64,000 nt of DNA. Origin: Thinopyrum elongatum. Lineage: Eukaryota; Streptophyta; Magnoliopsida; Poales; Poaceae. Below are positions 33,121-43,562 of the stretch, in pieces (the first letter of the stretch is position 1; every line of letters starts with the position of its first letter). The DNA lies in the NCBI GenBank assembly GCA_011799875.1, contig CM022301.1:325766929-325830928 (forward strand), in the 5' to 3' direction. The position numbers and the translations under genes are program-made. The notes beneath the pieces were generated by a model. It searched no databases, was not told the origin of the DNA, and saw nothing but the letters and a program-made list of their open reading frames with translations.

Positions 33121-34001
33121 CTAGGCATAAAATTTTATTGATGCTCGCATGAAAGATAATAATTTATACACAAAGAGAGCATCATAAAACATGTGACAAA
33201 CACATTTAAGTCTAACATACTTCCTATGCATAGGAATTTTATAGGAAAACAAATTAGCAAGACAAGCAAGATCTAGCATATGCAAGGAAGAAGAAAGAAA
33301 CAATAGCAATCTCAACATGAAGAGAGGTAATTTAGTGACATGAAGATTTCCACAACCATATTTTCCTCTCTCATAATAATTACATGTAGGTTCATAATTA
33401 AATTCAATAATATAGCTATCATATAAAATTTTCTCTCCATGATCCTCATGCATAAAATTCTTATAGTCTTCCAAAGTAGTGGGATTAACATCAACTAAAG
33501 TCATGACCTCTCCAAGCCCACTTTTATCAAAAAATTCACATGATTGATAATTCTCCAAATATGTGGGATTATTTTTACCTAGAGTTGACAATCTTCTCCA
33601 AACCCACTCTCAATATTATTGTAAACATTATTATCAATATCATATTCATCATGAGGATTAAATAAATTTTCAAGATCATAAGAAGAATCACCCCAATCAT
33701 GATCATTACAATAAGTAGTGGACATATCAAAATTAGCATCCCCAAGCTTGGGGTTTTGCATATCATTAACACAATTGACATTAATAGATTTTATAATAAC
33801 ATCATTGCAATTATTCTTTTCATTGAAAGAGATATCATGAATTACTTTATCAGTTTCTTCATTCAACACTTCATCACAATCTTCGGATTCATAAATCTCA
33901 AGCAAAACTTTATAAAGATAATCTAGTGAACTCAATTCACTAGCAATTGGTTCATCATAATTGGATCTTTTAAAAAGATAAGCAAGTGGATGAGGATCCA
34001 T
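33121..34001 (-). pseudogene. Athila-like element 1 ORF (gag-protease linker-like, broken)
   Basis: Two overlapping open pieces, 33579-34001 (MDPHPLAYLFKRSNYDEPIA...) and 33121-33591, probably form one protein of about 290 residues with a frame change near 33585. It starts about 220 bp after the PBS, where gag would be. The N-half is acidic. The middle has repeated SG-GE-TL-P-T-L-E units (SGFGED, then KSGLGEVMTLVDVNPTTLED). The C-half has two hydrophobic stretches (about residues 88-115 and 132-150 of the second piece). The same SG-GE-TL unit occurs in the gag-protease linker of element 2 (KSGIGEVKTL at about 63020), so it may descend from that linker. Its role is unknown. No gag, RT or integrase motif is present. 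Confidence 0.6.
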
Positions 34002-34224
34002 AACAATAGATTTTTAGCAAGCGAAGATGCAAGCAAATAGAAGGCACATGGCAACACCAGCAAACATGAGATCTCACGAGAAAACGGCGAACGAAAAGGA
34101 GGGCGAATAAAACGGCAAATTTTTGTGAAGTGGGGGAGATGAAAACGAGAGGCAAATGGCAAATAATGTAAATTGCAAGGAGATGAGATTTATGATTAGG
34201 AACCTGGTAGATGTTGATGATGTT

Positions 34225-34242
34225 TCCCCGGCAACGGCGCCA
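34225..34242 (-). other. Athila-like primer-binding site
   Basis: The minus strand reads TGGCGCCGTTGCCGGGGA, the primer-binding sequence usual in Athila/Tat-type gypsy elements of grasses, next to the end of the 5' LTR. Confidence 0.85.
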
Positions 34243-34253
34243 GAAATTCCTTT

Positions 34254-34948
34254 TGATGTTGTGCTACTTCTTGAGCTTGCGTTGGTTTTTCCCTTGAAGA
34301 GGAAAGGGTGATGTAGCAAAGTAGAGATAAGTATTTCCCTCAGTTTGAGAACCAAGGTATCAATCCAGTAGGAGACAACGCACAAATCACCGAATACCTG
34401 CACAAACAATCAAACAACTTGCACCCAACACGATAAAGGGGTTGTCAATCCCTTCACGGTTATTTGCAAAAGTGAGATCTGATAGAGATAGATAAAACTA
34501 AACAAAAGATAATGTAAATATTTTTGGGTTTTTTGGTTTATAGATCTAAAAATAAAAGATTGCAAAATAGTAGATCGGAAAGTAATATGATGGAAAATAG
34601 ACCCGGGGGCCATAGGTTTCACTAGAGGCTTCTCTCAAAATAGAAAATATTACGGTGGGTGAACAAATTACTGCCGAGCAATTGATAGAAAAGCGCAAAG
34701 TTATGACGATATCTAAGGCAACGATCATGAATATAGGCATCACGTCCGTGTCAAGTAGACCGAAACGATTCTGCATCTACTACTATTACTCCACACATCG
34801 ACCGCTATCCAGCATGCATCTAGAGTATTAAGTTCATAAAGAACGGAGTAACGCATTAAGTAAGATGACATGATGTAGAGGAATTAACTCAAGTAATATG
34901 ATGAAAACCCCATCTTTTTTATCCTCGATGGCAACAATACAATACGTC
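34254..34948 (-). repeat. Athila-like 5' LTR, truncated
   Basis: About 700 bp of the 3' part of the LTR. The rest, including the TGATACGTCTCC end, is missing; the junction with gypsy A pol is near 34948 at TACGTCTT. Confidence 0.8.
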
Positions 34949-35871
34949 TTAGTGCTACCCGGATGAATAGACAGCGGGGTATCATGTGCCTCCTTCATGA
35001 CTTTGTCAGTCATAGGCTCGAAATGAGGTACGACAATGCGGTTTCTGAAATACAAGGTTCCATCTTCAGACAGCGAGAAATCCCTGTACTTTTCAAGGTG
35101 AAGATTTTTCTTCATCAGATCAACTTCAGCATCTTTAGCTTGTGCATTCTTAACAGCTTTCTCAAGATTTGGTTGTATCACAAGGTTATTAAGAGAACCC
35201 TGTGGAACAATACGCAGATTCAGCTTGCACAGTTCTTCAAAAAGACGAGGTTGAGCTCGACTAACCATGAGGTTGTCGCAATAGGACTTGCGGCTTAAGG
35301 CATCAGCCATCACGTTAGCCTTGCCAGGGGTATAAGAAATACCCAAATCATAGTCCGCAATGGCCTCCATCCATCTTTGCTGACGGAGGTTTAGAGATGG
35401 CTGAGTGAACAAGTACTTTAGACTTTTATGATCCGTGTATATCTCACAACGATTACCGAGAAGGTAATGTCGCCACAACTGCAGTGCATAGATGACAGCA
35501 GCTAGTTCTAGATCATGTACCGGATAATTCTCTTCATGTGGGCGCAACTGACGAGAGCCATAAGCAATCACTTTACGCTCTTGCATTAGGACACAGCCTA
35601 ATCCTTCACGGGATGCGTCACAATAGATCACAAAATCTTTGCGAGAATCCGGTGGAGCAAGTACTGGGGCAGATGTCAGCTTGTCTTTGAGTGTTTGAAA
35701 ACTTTCTTGATATTTGTCTGTCCATTCAAACTTAACGCCCTTGTGAAGCAGATCAGTCAAAGGCTTAGCAATCTTAGAAAAGTTCTCGACAAATCGACGG
35801 CAATAGCTTGCAAGGCTGAGAAAACTTCTCACTTGCTTGACGTTCTTCGGAGGAGTCCAGTCAAGAATAGC
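34949..35871 (-). pseudogene. Gypsy A pol fragment (RT end, RNase H), displaced
   Basis: Nearly identical to 37770-38690 of the adjacent element, on the same strand. It covers the RT connection ([18 protein letters not shown]), RNase H ([40 protein letters not shown]) and the start of the integrase linker. Its upstream end is fused to gypsy A LTR sequence at about 35872 and its downstream end to the Athila-like LTR at 34948. The long ORF at 34834-35934 is therefore a chimera of LTR, pol and Athila sequence, and its first 30 codons are not protein-derived. Confidence 0.88.
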
Positions 35872-36513
35872 GTGCTTTAACCTCGACGGGCGAGCGCTGG
35901 CGCGTTGTCGACCGCGGGGCAGGGGGGCCGGCACGGCGGGTGCGTGCGAGGCGACAGCGTGTGAGGGGGGGGAGCAGTAGGAAGGAGGAAAAGGGAGGTG
36001 GGCTGGGCCTGCCCGGTTTGACTTAGGCCCAGGCGCCAGTGGGATTTTTCCTTTTCTTTATTTCTTTTCGTCTTTCTGTTTTCTTTCTCTGTTTTGTATT
36101 TTAATTTTATTACAAATGACTTTTGTAAAATATGAGACTGGTCCAAATACTAACAGTGCAAAATTAGTCACTACTAGAATTGGTTTGATGTCCATATCTT
36201 TTTATTTGGATTTTAATTAATTGAAAAAGGATTAATTAGTGCTGTTTTGCTGTTGTTCCTTGTTGTTTGAGTCCTTTTCCAATTCCAATAAATGTTGCAA
36301 TCATTTTTATAAATGCTTTGGGAATATTTGCAACATGATGCACATTTTTGTTTTCCAATTTGAACAACTTTTAGTTTCACTTAAGTTTGAATTTCCATTT
36401 GAATTTGAATTTGAAAAGAGATAGGATCCAAATGATGTTTAAGCACTATTGATCATGACAACATGGCATAATCAAAAGGGTGATTACTGTAGCTTAATAC
36501 ATGGGGTGTTACA
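35872..36513 (-). repeat. Gypsy A 3' LTR, first 642 bp only
   Basis: Matches 45028-45666 closely (TGTAACACCCCATGTATTAA at the outer end on the minus strand). It stops inside the GC-rich part of the LTR at the fusion with the displaced pol fragment. Confidence 0.9.
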
Positions 36514-36533
36514 AATCTCCTCCACTAACAAGA

Positions 36534-36550
36534 ATTCTCGTCCCGAGAAT
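36534..36550 (-). other. Dyad at the pol stop codon, element A
   Basis: ATTCTCG-TCC-CGAGAAT; on the minus strand it begins with the last base of the pol TAA. Element B has the same arms directly after its stop (57636-57652). Confidence 0.75.
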
Positions 36551-39500
36551 TAAGAGGTAGAAGGAAAAAGTTTCGGGTATTCCGCACGAAGATTATCCTC
36601 GCGTTCCCAAGTGGCTTCATCTTCAGAATGATTTGACCACTGCACTTTGAGGAACTTGGTAACTTTCTGACGGGTCCGACGTTCAGCTTCATCGAGATTG
36701 CGGATCGGATGCTCCTTATAAGAAAGATCATCTTGCAATTCGAGCATCTCGTGATCCACAGCTCGGTGCGGAGATTCCTTGAAGCATTTACGAAGTTGCG
36801 ACACATGGAAGACGTCGTGGATATGAGAGAATTGCAGCGGCAACTCCAATTTATACGCCACCTGACCACGTCTTGCAACAATGCGGAAAGGACCAATGTA
36901 GCGCGGAGCTAGTTTGCCCTTGATTCCAAAACGGTGAGTGCCCTTCATAGGAGTGACACGAAGATAAGCTTGATCACCAGGTTGATAAGTCAAACCCCAT
37001 CGTTTGCGATCATAGTTGCTCTTGTGGCAGTCCTGAGCCGCCTTGAGATTTTCTCGAACAATACGAACTTGCTCTTCTGCGTGTTGGATAATTTCCGGAC
37101 CCACGAGCGGTCGTTCCCCAGTTTCTAACCAATTCAGAGGGGTTTGACACTTACGTCCATATAGTACTTCGAAGGGGGCCATTTTCAAGCTGGCTTGATA
37201 GCTGTTGTTATAAGAGAACTCGGCATACGGAAGAGATTCTTCCCACTTCTTGCCGAAAGAAATAACACAAGCTCGTAGCATGTCTTCAAGCACTTGATTG
37301 ACTCGCTCAACTTGGCCTTGAGATTGGGGATGATAAGCTGAACTCCAGGTAATATGAGTTCCCATAGCTTCCTGGAAACTTTCCCAGAACTTTGAAGTGA
37401 AAAGGCCGCCACGGTCCGAACTAATCTCCTTCGAAATACCGTGGAGTGAAACAATTCTGGAGATATATAATTCTGCTAACTGACTAGCAGTGATCGTCTC
37501 TTTGACAGGCAGAAAGTGTGCAACTTTGGAAAGTTGGTCGACGATGACAAGAATAGCATCGTGAGCCTTCTGTGACCTGGGAAGGCCAGTAATGAAATCC
37601 ATTTGCACTTTATCCCATTTCCATAAAGGAATACGTAACGGTTGCAGAATTCCAGCAGGCTTCTGATGTTCTACTTTAACACGACGACACACATCACATT
37701 CAACAACGTACCGAGCAATGTCCTGCTTCATTTTAGACCACCAATACCTTTGACGGAGATCACGATACATCTTGGTGCTACCCGGATGAATAGACAGCGG
37801 GGTATCATGTGCCTCCTTCATGACTTTGTCAGTCATAAGCTCGAAACGAGGTACGACAATGCGGTTTCTGAAATACAAGGTTCCATCTTCAGACAGCGAG
37901 AAATCCCTGTACTTTTCAAGGTGAAGATTTTTCTTCATCAGATCAACTTCAGCATCTTTAGCTTGTGCATTCTTAACAACTTTCTCAAGATTTGGTTGTA
38001 TCACAAGGTTATTAAGAGAACCCTGTGGAACAATACGCAGATTCAGCTTGCACGGTTCTTCAAAAAGACGAGGTTGAGCTCGACTAACCATGAGGTTGTC
38101 GCAATAGTACTTGCGGCTTAAGGCATCAGCCATCACGTTAGCCTTGCCAGGGGTATAAGAAATACCCAAATCATAGTCCGCAATGGCCTCCATCCATCTT
38201 TGCTGACGGAGGTTTAGAGATGGCTGAGTGAACAAGTACTTTAGACTTTTATGATCCGTGTATATCTCGCAACGATTACCGAGAAGGTAATGTCGCCACA
38301 ACTGCAGTGCATAGATGACAGCAGCTAGTTCTAGATCATGTACCGGATAATTCTCTTTATGTGGGCGCAACTGACGAGAGCCATAAGCAATCACTTTACG
38401 CTCTTGCATTAGGACACAACCTAATCCTTCACGGGATGCGTCACAATAGATCACAAAATCTTTGCGAGAATCCGGTGGAGCAAGTACTGGGGCAGATGTC
38501 AGCTTGTCTTTGAGTGTTTGAAAACTTTCTTGACATTTGTCTGTCCATTCAAACTTAACGCCCCTGTGAAGCAGATCAGTCAAAGGCTTAGCAATCTTAG
38601 AAAAGCTCTCGACAAATCGACGGCAATAGCTTGCAAGGCCGAGAAAACTTCTCACTTGCTTGACGTTCTTCGGAGGAGTCCAGTCAAGAATAGCTTGAAC
38701 TCGTTCCGGGTTAACAGCAATTCCATCCTTGGAAATCACATGACCAAGGTAAGTTACTTCAGAAAGCCAAAATTCACATTTGGAATACTTGGCATACAAC
38801 TGGTGTTCTCGGAGCCTTTCCAGTACCAGACGGAGGTGTTCAGCATGTTCTTCTTTATTCTTAGAATATACCAGAATATCATCTAGATATACCACGATGA
38901 ACTTGTCGAGGTAATCCATGAAAATGTTATTCATCAGATGGGAGAAAGTTGCTGGAGCATTTGTTAAGCCGAAGGACATGACAGTGTACTCATAAGAACC
39001 ATAGCGAGTAATGAATGCTGTCTTGGGAATATCCTCTTCGCGGACTCGGATCTGATGATAACCCAACCTCAAGTCGAGTTTAGAAAACACCGATGATCCA
39101 GCAAGTTGATCATACAAATCATTGATCCGAGGAAGCGGATATTTATTCTGAATTGTGGCTTGGTTAATGGGCCGGTAATCCTGAACCAATCGGTTAGTTC
39201 CATCCTTCTTCTTGACGAAGAGTGAAGGTGCTCCCCAAGCAGAGGAACTGGGGCGGATGAAACCCTTCTTAAGTGATGTGTTGATTTCCTCCTTAAGTTC
39301 AAGAAGGTGGTGCGGAGGCATCTTATAAGGACGCTTCGCAATAGGGGTAGTGCTAGGTTTCAAGTCGATGACAAACTCGACAGCTCTAGCAGGGGGTATT
39401 CCTGGAAGTTCTTCTGGAAATACATCTTGAAATTCATGAACAACTGGAACGTTCTCGATGCCTTCAAGCGGTGAAGCATTCAATGCATTCAGAACATATA

Positions 39501-40044
39501 TTTGAGTCTCAGCATCCTGAGCTATTCGGGCTGAGTATTTGACTGTCTGGCCAGAAGGGTGTGTAATGCGGACTGTTTCACTGGCACAGTCAATCAAAGC
39601 TTTATGAGGTTTCAACCAGTCCATACCCAGAATAATGTCTATGTTGGAGGTCTTGAGAGCAATGAGAGAAACGGGGAACATCAATCCTCCAATCACAATG
39701 TGGTTACCGTGGCTTACCATGGTAGTTTGCCAATTAGCCCCGGGTGACTAGATTACTAACGGAGTGGACATCTCCTCGAAAGGTATATCATGGCTGCGTG
39801 CAAAACTTTCGGACATGAAGGAGTGCGATGCTCCAGAATCAAAGAGGACTGAAGCTGGGATTGAATTCACTAGAAGGGTGCCCATCACAATTTTGGGGTC
39901 CTGTCGAGCTTCTTCAATGTTGACTTGGTTGACATGGACCCGAACTATAGCAGACGGCCTGGCATTACAGCTTCTGAGATGACGGTTCCGACAGCTCTTC
40001 TTGCGACCAACAGGAGGACATGGTGCATCCTGATGAAAAGCCAT
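36550..40044 (-). pseudogene. Gypsy A pol: protease, RT, RNase H, integrase, chromo region
   Basis: One frame with a single nonsense codon (TAG, 39748-39750) just after the protease active site [13 protein letters not shown]. The rest, 36550-39720, is open for 1056 codons. Landmarks counted from 39720: RT with [16 protein letters not shown] (170-185), [12 protein letters not shown] (215-226) and the catalytic YLDDILVYS (278-286); RNase H with [15 protein letters not shown] and [11 protein letters not shown] (426-497); integrase HHCC zinc region (about 650-680) and catalytic core with [22 protein letters not shown] and [11 protein letters not shown]; then GPF and a chromo-like end with [18 protein letters not shown] (about 1025-1045). 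It makes cDNA from element RNA and integrates it, the chromo end steering to chromatin. Apart from the one stop it looks recently active. Confidence 0.95.
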
Positions 40045-40238
40045 AGCATTAGGCTGTCCATCCTGAACCGTTAGCTGTCTCGGAGGTGAAGGCAGTCGAG
40101 GTGCAACATAAGACGGCCTTGGTGTTGGAGCAGGTCGGTGATGAACATTGTGTGGGATCCAGACTCGACATTTCTGAGCAGGCTGACCCGAGGATGAGCC
40201 AACATCACGAGTGCGCTTGAGCGATTCCTGGCATTTAG
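40045..40238 (-). other. Gag C-terminal linker, frame-shifted, no clear zinc knuckle
   Basis: Between the gag stop and the protease frame the minus strand reads GSSSGQPAQKCRVWIPHNVH and RPSYVAPRLPSPPRQ in the frame that enters pol, matching the gag tail of element B. Where B has a CFKCGQPGHRARDC knuckle, A has CPPVGRKKSCRNRHLRSC, which is not a canonical CX2CX4HX4C. Confidence 0.6.
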
Positions 40239-40880
40239 TCAGAGCTGTTCAACTTGGAAGGATTTGCTGACAAGCGTTGCGAAGTCTGTGCAATCATGGA
40301 CAGCAAGTGCAAGGTTTATATCAGTACGCAGTCCTTCACGGAATTTCTCCTGCTTGCGTGCGTCAGTGCAGACGTCATCTTCAGCATAGCGGGACAATTC
40401 AAGAAATTTCCTCTGATATTCATCCACAGTCATTGTGCCCTGTGTAAGTTTGCGGAACTCCTGCTTCTTCTGGTCGATCAGACCTTGAGGAATGTACCGT
40501 GCACGAAAAGCTGACTGAAATTCCTGCCAAGTGGTTACTGTTTCAGCAGGCAACATACACTTGTGGCTTTCCCACCATTGAGCAGCTGATCCCCTCAGGT
40601 GATACGTCGTATAGGTGACGTAACTATCAGGGATAACATTGGCCGACTTCATCTGGAAGGCAATGTCACGGAGCCAATCATCAGCATCCATTGGATCAGT
40701 CGAGCTGCGAAAAGTGGACGGATTGAGGCGCACGAATTCCGGCAGAGTTATTGGTGTAGGATGTTGATGAGCATTCTGGTTTGGGAACTGAGCCAATATC
40801 CCGGTCATAACCTGATGGTTCAATTCAAATTGATGCATCATTGCGGCAATATAAGGTGGAGGTGGGGGATCGTCAGCCAT
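40239..40880 (-). CDS. Gypsy A gag (213 codons, truncated at the tail)
   Basis: Retrotransposon gag protein forming the cytoplasmic virus-like particle that packages element RNA. It starts MADDPPPPPYIAAMMHQFEL and contains the gag core: DADDWLRDIAFQMKSANVIP, TYHLRGSAAQWWESH, TWQEFQSAFRARYIP, DEYQRKFLELSRYAEDDVCT and QEKFREGLRTDINLALAVHD. It stops after FQVEQL, where element B continues into an SR-rich tail and zinc knuckle; a frame change just after 40239 is the cause. About 60% similar by eye to B gag (53227-54072). The ATG sits in the same context (CAGGATGGC) as in B. Confidence 0.92.
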   Translation of the reverse strand: MADDPPPPPYIAAMMHQFELNHQVMTGILAQFPNQNAHQHPTPITLPEFVRLNPSTFRSSTDPMDADDWLRDIAFQMKSANVIPDSYVTYTTYHLRGSAAQWWESHKCMLPAETVTTWQEFQSAFRARYIPQGLIDQKKQEFRKLTQGTMTVDEYQRKFLELSRYAEDDVCTDARKQEKFREGLRTDINLALAVHDCTDFATLVSKSFQVEQL

Positions 40881-41477
40881 CCTGCCAAATCAACAGGGGC
40901 AGTTTAGCAAGAAAAACTGCATGTATATGGAGTTCATGATGTAACATGGGAAATGAACAAGAAGGAATTAGGTGTGTATTAGTAGTCATTAAAGACATAC
41001 AGAATGATGCACGGAATTGGACACAAACGGCGGTAGGAGTTTGAAAATGCACGCGGCTAGACAAGCTAGGCGGCGCGCAGGCACGCGGCAAGGAAGTACA
41101 CAACGAGACATAGCAAAGGCTACATCAACGTCGAAGAAAACTGTTGGAGCGAGGAATCTGCAAGTGACAACACAGGGTGCCCTCGATAAGAGGATCCTGC
41201 AAGCAGAATCTGACCCACAATCTTGGAGCAAGGGGGGATATTTCAGAACACCGGGTGGATGTGATCACGAGAACCTAATGTTGGACTTAGTAAAATTTTA
41301 ACCCGAATAGAAGAGAGATCAGAGTCCCAGAGTATAGACGAGGAATAAAAGATCCTAATACCACCCAATTGGCGACGTGGGCCCGTAAGCCACACAGCCA
41401 AGTTAGTAAAACAATTTTCGGTTACTAGACTCAACTTCGGCCAAGGAGTTGGAAAGGGGGGTTCCTATAGTCAGTCG
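40881..41477 (-). other. Gypsy A leader with remnant of an upstream ORF
   Basis: The region between PBS and gag. About 75 bp (around 41117-41200) align with the last codons of the extra ORF of element B, ending in the shared FLRR-stop. The preceding roughly 690 bp of that ORF are absent. Confidence 0.7.
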
Positions 41478-41489
41478 GCTCTGATACCA
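41478..41489 (-). other. Gypsy A primer-binding site
   Basis: The minus strand reads TGGTATCAGAGC (initiator tRNA-Met type), five bases from the 5' LTR end. Confidence 0.88.
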
Positions 41490-41794
41490 ACTTATGTTGC
41501 CCCCGGCTCAATCGTGCACTAATCATACACGCAAATGCACAAGATCAAGCCTAAGGACTCACGGGAAGATATCACAACACAACTCTAAAACATAAATAAA
41601 GTCATACAAGCTTTATATTACAAGCCAGGGGGCTCGAGGGCTCGAATAGATAAGCTCGCATACAAGCGTCAACGGAAGTATCAGATATCTGAGTACAGAT
41701 ATTAAAAGAGAAACAGAAAGGCCTATAAAAAGGCGGGGCAAAATAAAACACTACGATCGAAAGGCGCATGCCTCCTGCCTGGGACCCTCCGACC

Positions 41795-41892
41795 CTACTC
41801 CTGGTCGACGGCAAGTTCGAAGCAGTAACCACCCTCGGGGTAGTAGTAGTAGTCGATCGTTGGTGGGGTAGCTATCTCAGTGGCTCCGTCAT
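41795..41892 (-). CDS. LTR-encoded mini-ORF, second exon (element A)
   Basis: On the minus strand a pyrimidine-rich tract ending CGTGACCAG precedes a 98-nt open segment beginning in phase 1. It encodes DDGATEIATPPTIDYYYY, then a Gly/Phe-containing tail ending VDQE and a TAG at 41795-41797. Element B has the same segment (61480-61580) three bases longer, again ending DQE-stop. Role unknown; acidic and tyrosine-rich. Confidence 0.55.
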
Positions 41893-42960
41893 CTGGTCAC
41901 GACAAACTAATAAGGGGGAAAAGAAAGCAAAGCAACCATGAGTACTCAGAAGTACTCAGCAAGCAAGGATCTACACTACATATGCAACATTATCAAAGGA
42001 AGGATGTATATGTGGACTGGGCTGCAGAAATGCCAGAATAGAGAGAAGGCCTAGTCCTATCGAAGACTAGCATCTTCAGCGGTCTTGCAGTAATAGAAGA
42101 GAGTAGAACAGTACAATATAATGCAGCAGTATCATTAAGTCTCAACCTCACCCAGAGATCCTTTCTCGACTCCCTGCGAGAAAGCAATCCCAGAGCCATA
42201 CAGTCATCAACCTCGTCCTGAGATCCCTTCTCGACTCCCTGCGAGAAGCAATCCCAGAGCCATAGTATCCAATTCTAGTTGTATCGATCGGGATACAACT
42301 CCGAGTGTCCGTTACCGAGGATCCGGCTATGCATAGATTAGTTCTTCCCTGCAGGGGTGCACCAACTTACCCACCACGCTCGCTTAACTCCGGCCGGACA
42401 CACTTTTCCGGGTCATGCCCGGCCTCGGCCAAACGACACACCGCAACCCTACCTACAGCTCAGCAGAGAGGTCCCCGTCGGTCTACATCCTAAGCGCAAG
42501 GTGGTCTTGGCCATCGCCCCTCACCCTCCGGGTCATTGCGCACAGGGTGGATACCAGCATCGCCTCGGGTGGCCGACACGATCCGACCGTGCCGCAATGC
42601 TGAACTGGACGTCTGACAGAGCTTTCGGCTGATGCTACGATGCTGAACGCCCATACTATGCCCACGTGATGGTTAGTGCTATCAGGCCAGAGGCCCACTC
42701 AGATCACATATCCAAACCGTTAGTACCTTGGGGCTGCGGTAACAAGCAGAGACTCACGATCGATGTGACCCCGTCGCCCCGTCTCGAGGACTTGCGGCAA
42801 GGGCCAAGATTGCCCGGCCACGCCTCGTATTCATCACTCGGGCACCATACAGGCAACCCGTCTTCACATCACACGCGGGTACCCCTCAGGGTCGACCCAC
42901 CTTTCCAAGTAACAATAGTACAGTCCAAAAATCCGTGTGTCCATAACATCAAGGGAATCC

Positions 42961-43163
42961 GAGGTATCACCCTCGTTGGATTCCTACTCGATGTATCCGT
43001 CAAGGTGAACTCGGAGGAATCACCCTCAATGGGTTCACACTTGAGGTGTTGTACGACGGCGTCGTTATCGGAAGTGGTGAAGGAGGAATCACCCTCGATG
43101 ACCGCGACCGAATAGCTACTCTACAGAGTTTACATCAGAAGTGCTACACGAGGTATCACTCTC
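42961..43163 (-). promoter_or_regulatory. Four GAGGGTGAT-CCTC words in LTR A
   Basis: Complements of GAGGGTGATWCCTC at 42961-42974, 43014-43027 and 43083-43096, plus one with a mismatch at 43150-43163. LTR B has four at matching spacings. Possible protein-binding sites; function unknown. Confidence 0.6.
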
Positions 43164-43478
43164 GGCACTCGATAGTAACGCTGCAGTGTCGTTACAACTA
43201 AGGGGGGTGATGTGAGGTGCCGGGGCCTGGTCTTCAATCCCGAAGATCGGGTCTTTGGATAATCCAGTGGGGCAGTCGGGATAAGTGGGGTCACTGATAG
43301 GTCTCTACCCAGCCTATACTAAGCAGTTTAGGGTAAGCAGGTAAGGTATCAATAGCAGGTTACAATAGACAGGCTATGCATCAGAATAGGTAAAGCAGTA
43401 GTAGCAGAAATTTCTAATGCAAGCATGAGAAATGGAATGGGCGATATCGGGATGCTCAACGGGGGGGGGGGGGCTTGC

Positions 43479-43562
43479 CTGGTTGCTCGGCGGCAAGGCC
43501 AAGGTCGTCAACGGTGTCGTCAGGCTCCTGAGCTGCGTCGGTACTGGGAACTGCGTCGGGGT
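43479..43562 (-). CDS. LTR-encoded mini-ORF, first recognised exon (element A)
   Basis: On the minus strand an 84-nt segment sits between a polypyrimidine tract ending TCGTTAG and a CAG|GCAAGC boundary (GC-AG type donor). In frame it reads DPDAVPSTDAAQEPDDTVDD then LGLAAEQP. The segment in element B is 102 nt; the two differ by 6-bp and 12-bp gaps, so the frame is kept. Both ends are phase 1, and joining to 41892 keeps the frame. No start codon upstream was identified. Evidence is comparative only. Confidence 0.55.

Larger units (their letters stand above)
29009..34948 (-). mobile_element. Non-autonomous Athila-like gypsy element 1 (minus strand)
   Basis: Read on the minus strand it has a truncated 5' LTR (34254-34948), a PBS (34225-34242), an internal region with one broken ORF and no gag-pol, a PPT (30662-30675) and a 3' LTR (29009-30661, TGATACGTCTCC...ATCA). 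The two LTRs are strongly diverged from each other, so they may not come from one insertion. At 34948 the 5' LTR is cut by a gypsy A pol fragment. Confidence 0.8.

Noticed and set aside
34834..35934. 366-codon ORF that could be read as an independent polyprotein
   Set aside because: Its first codons are LTR sequence and its last are Athila-like LTR; only the middle is pol. It is a fusion made by rearrangement.
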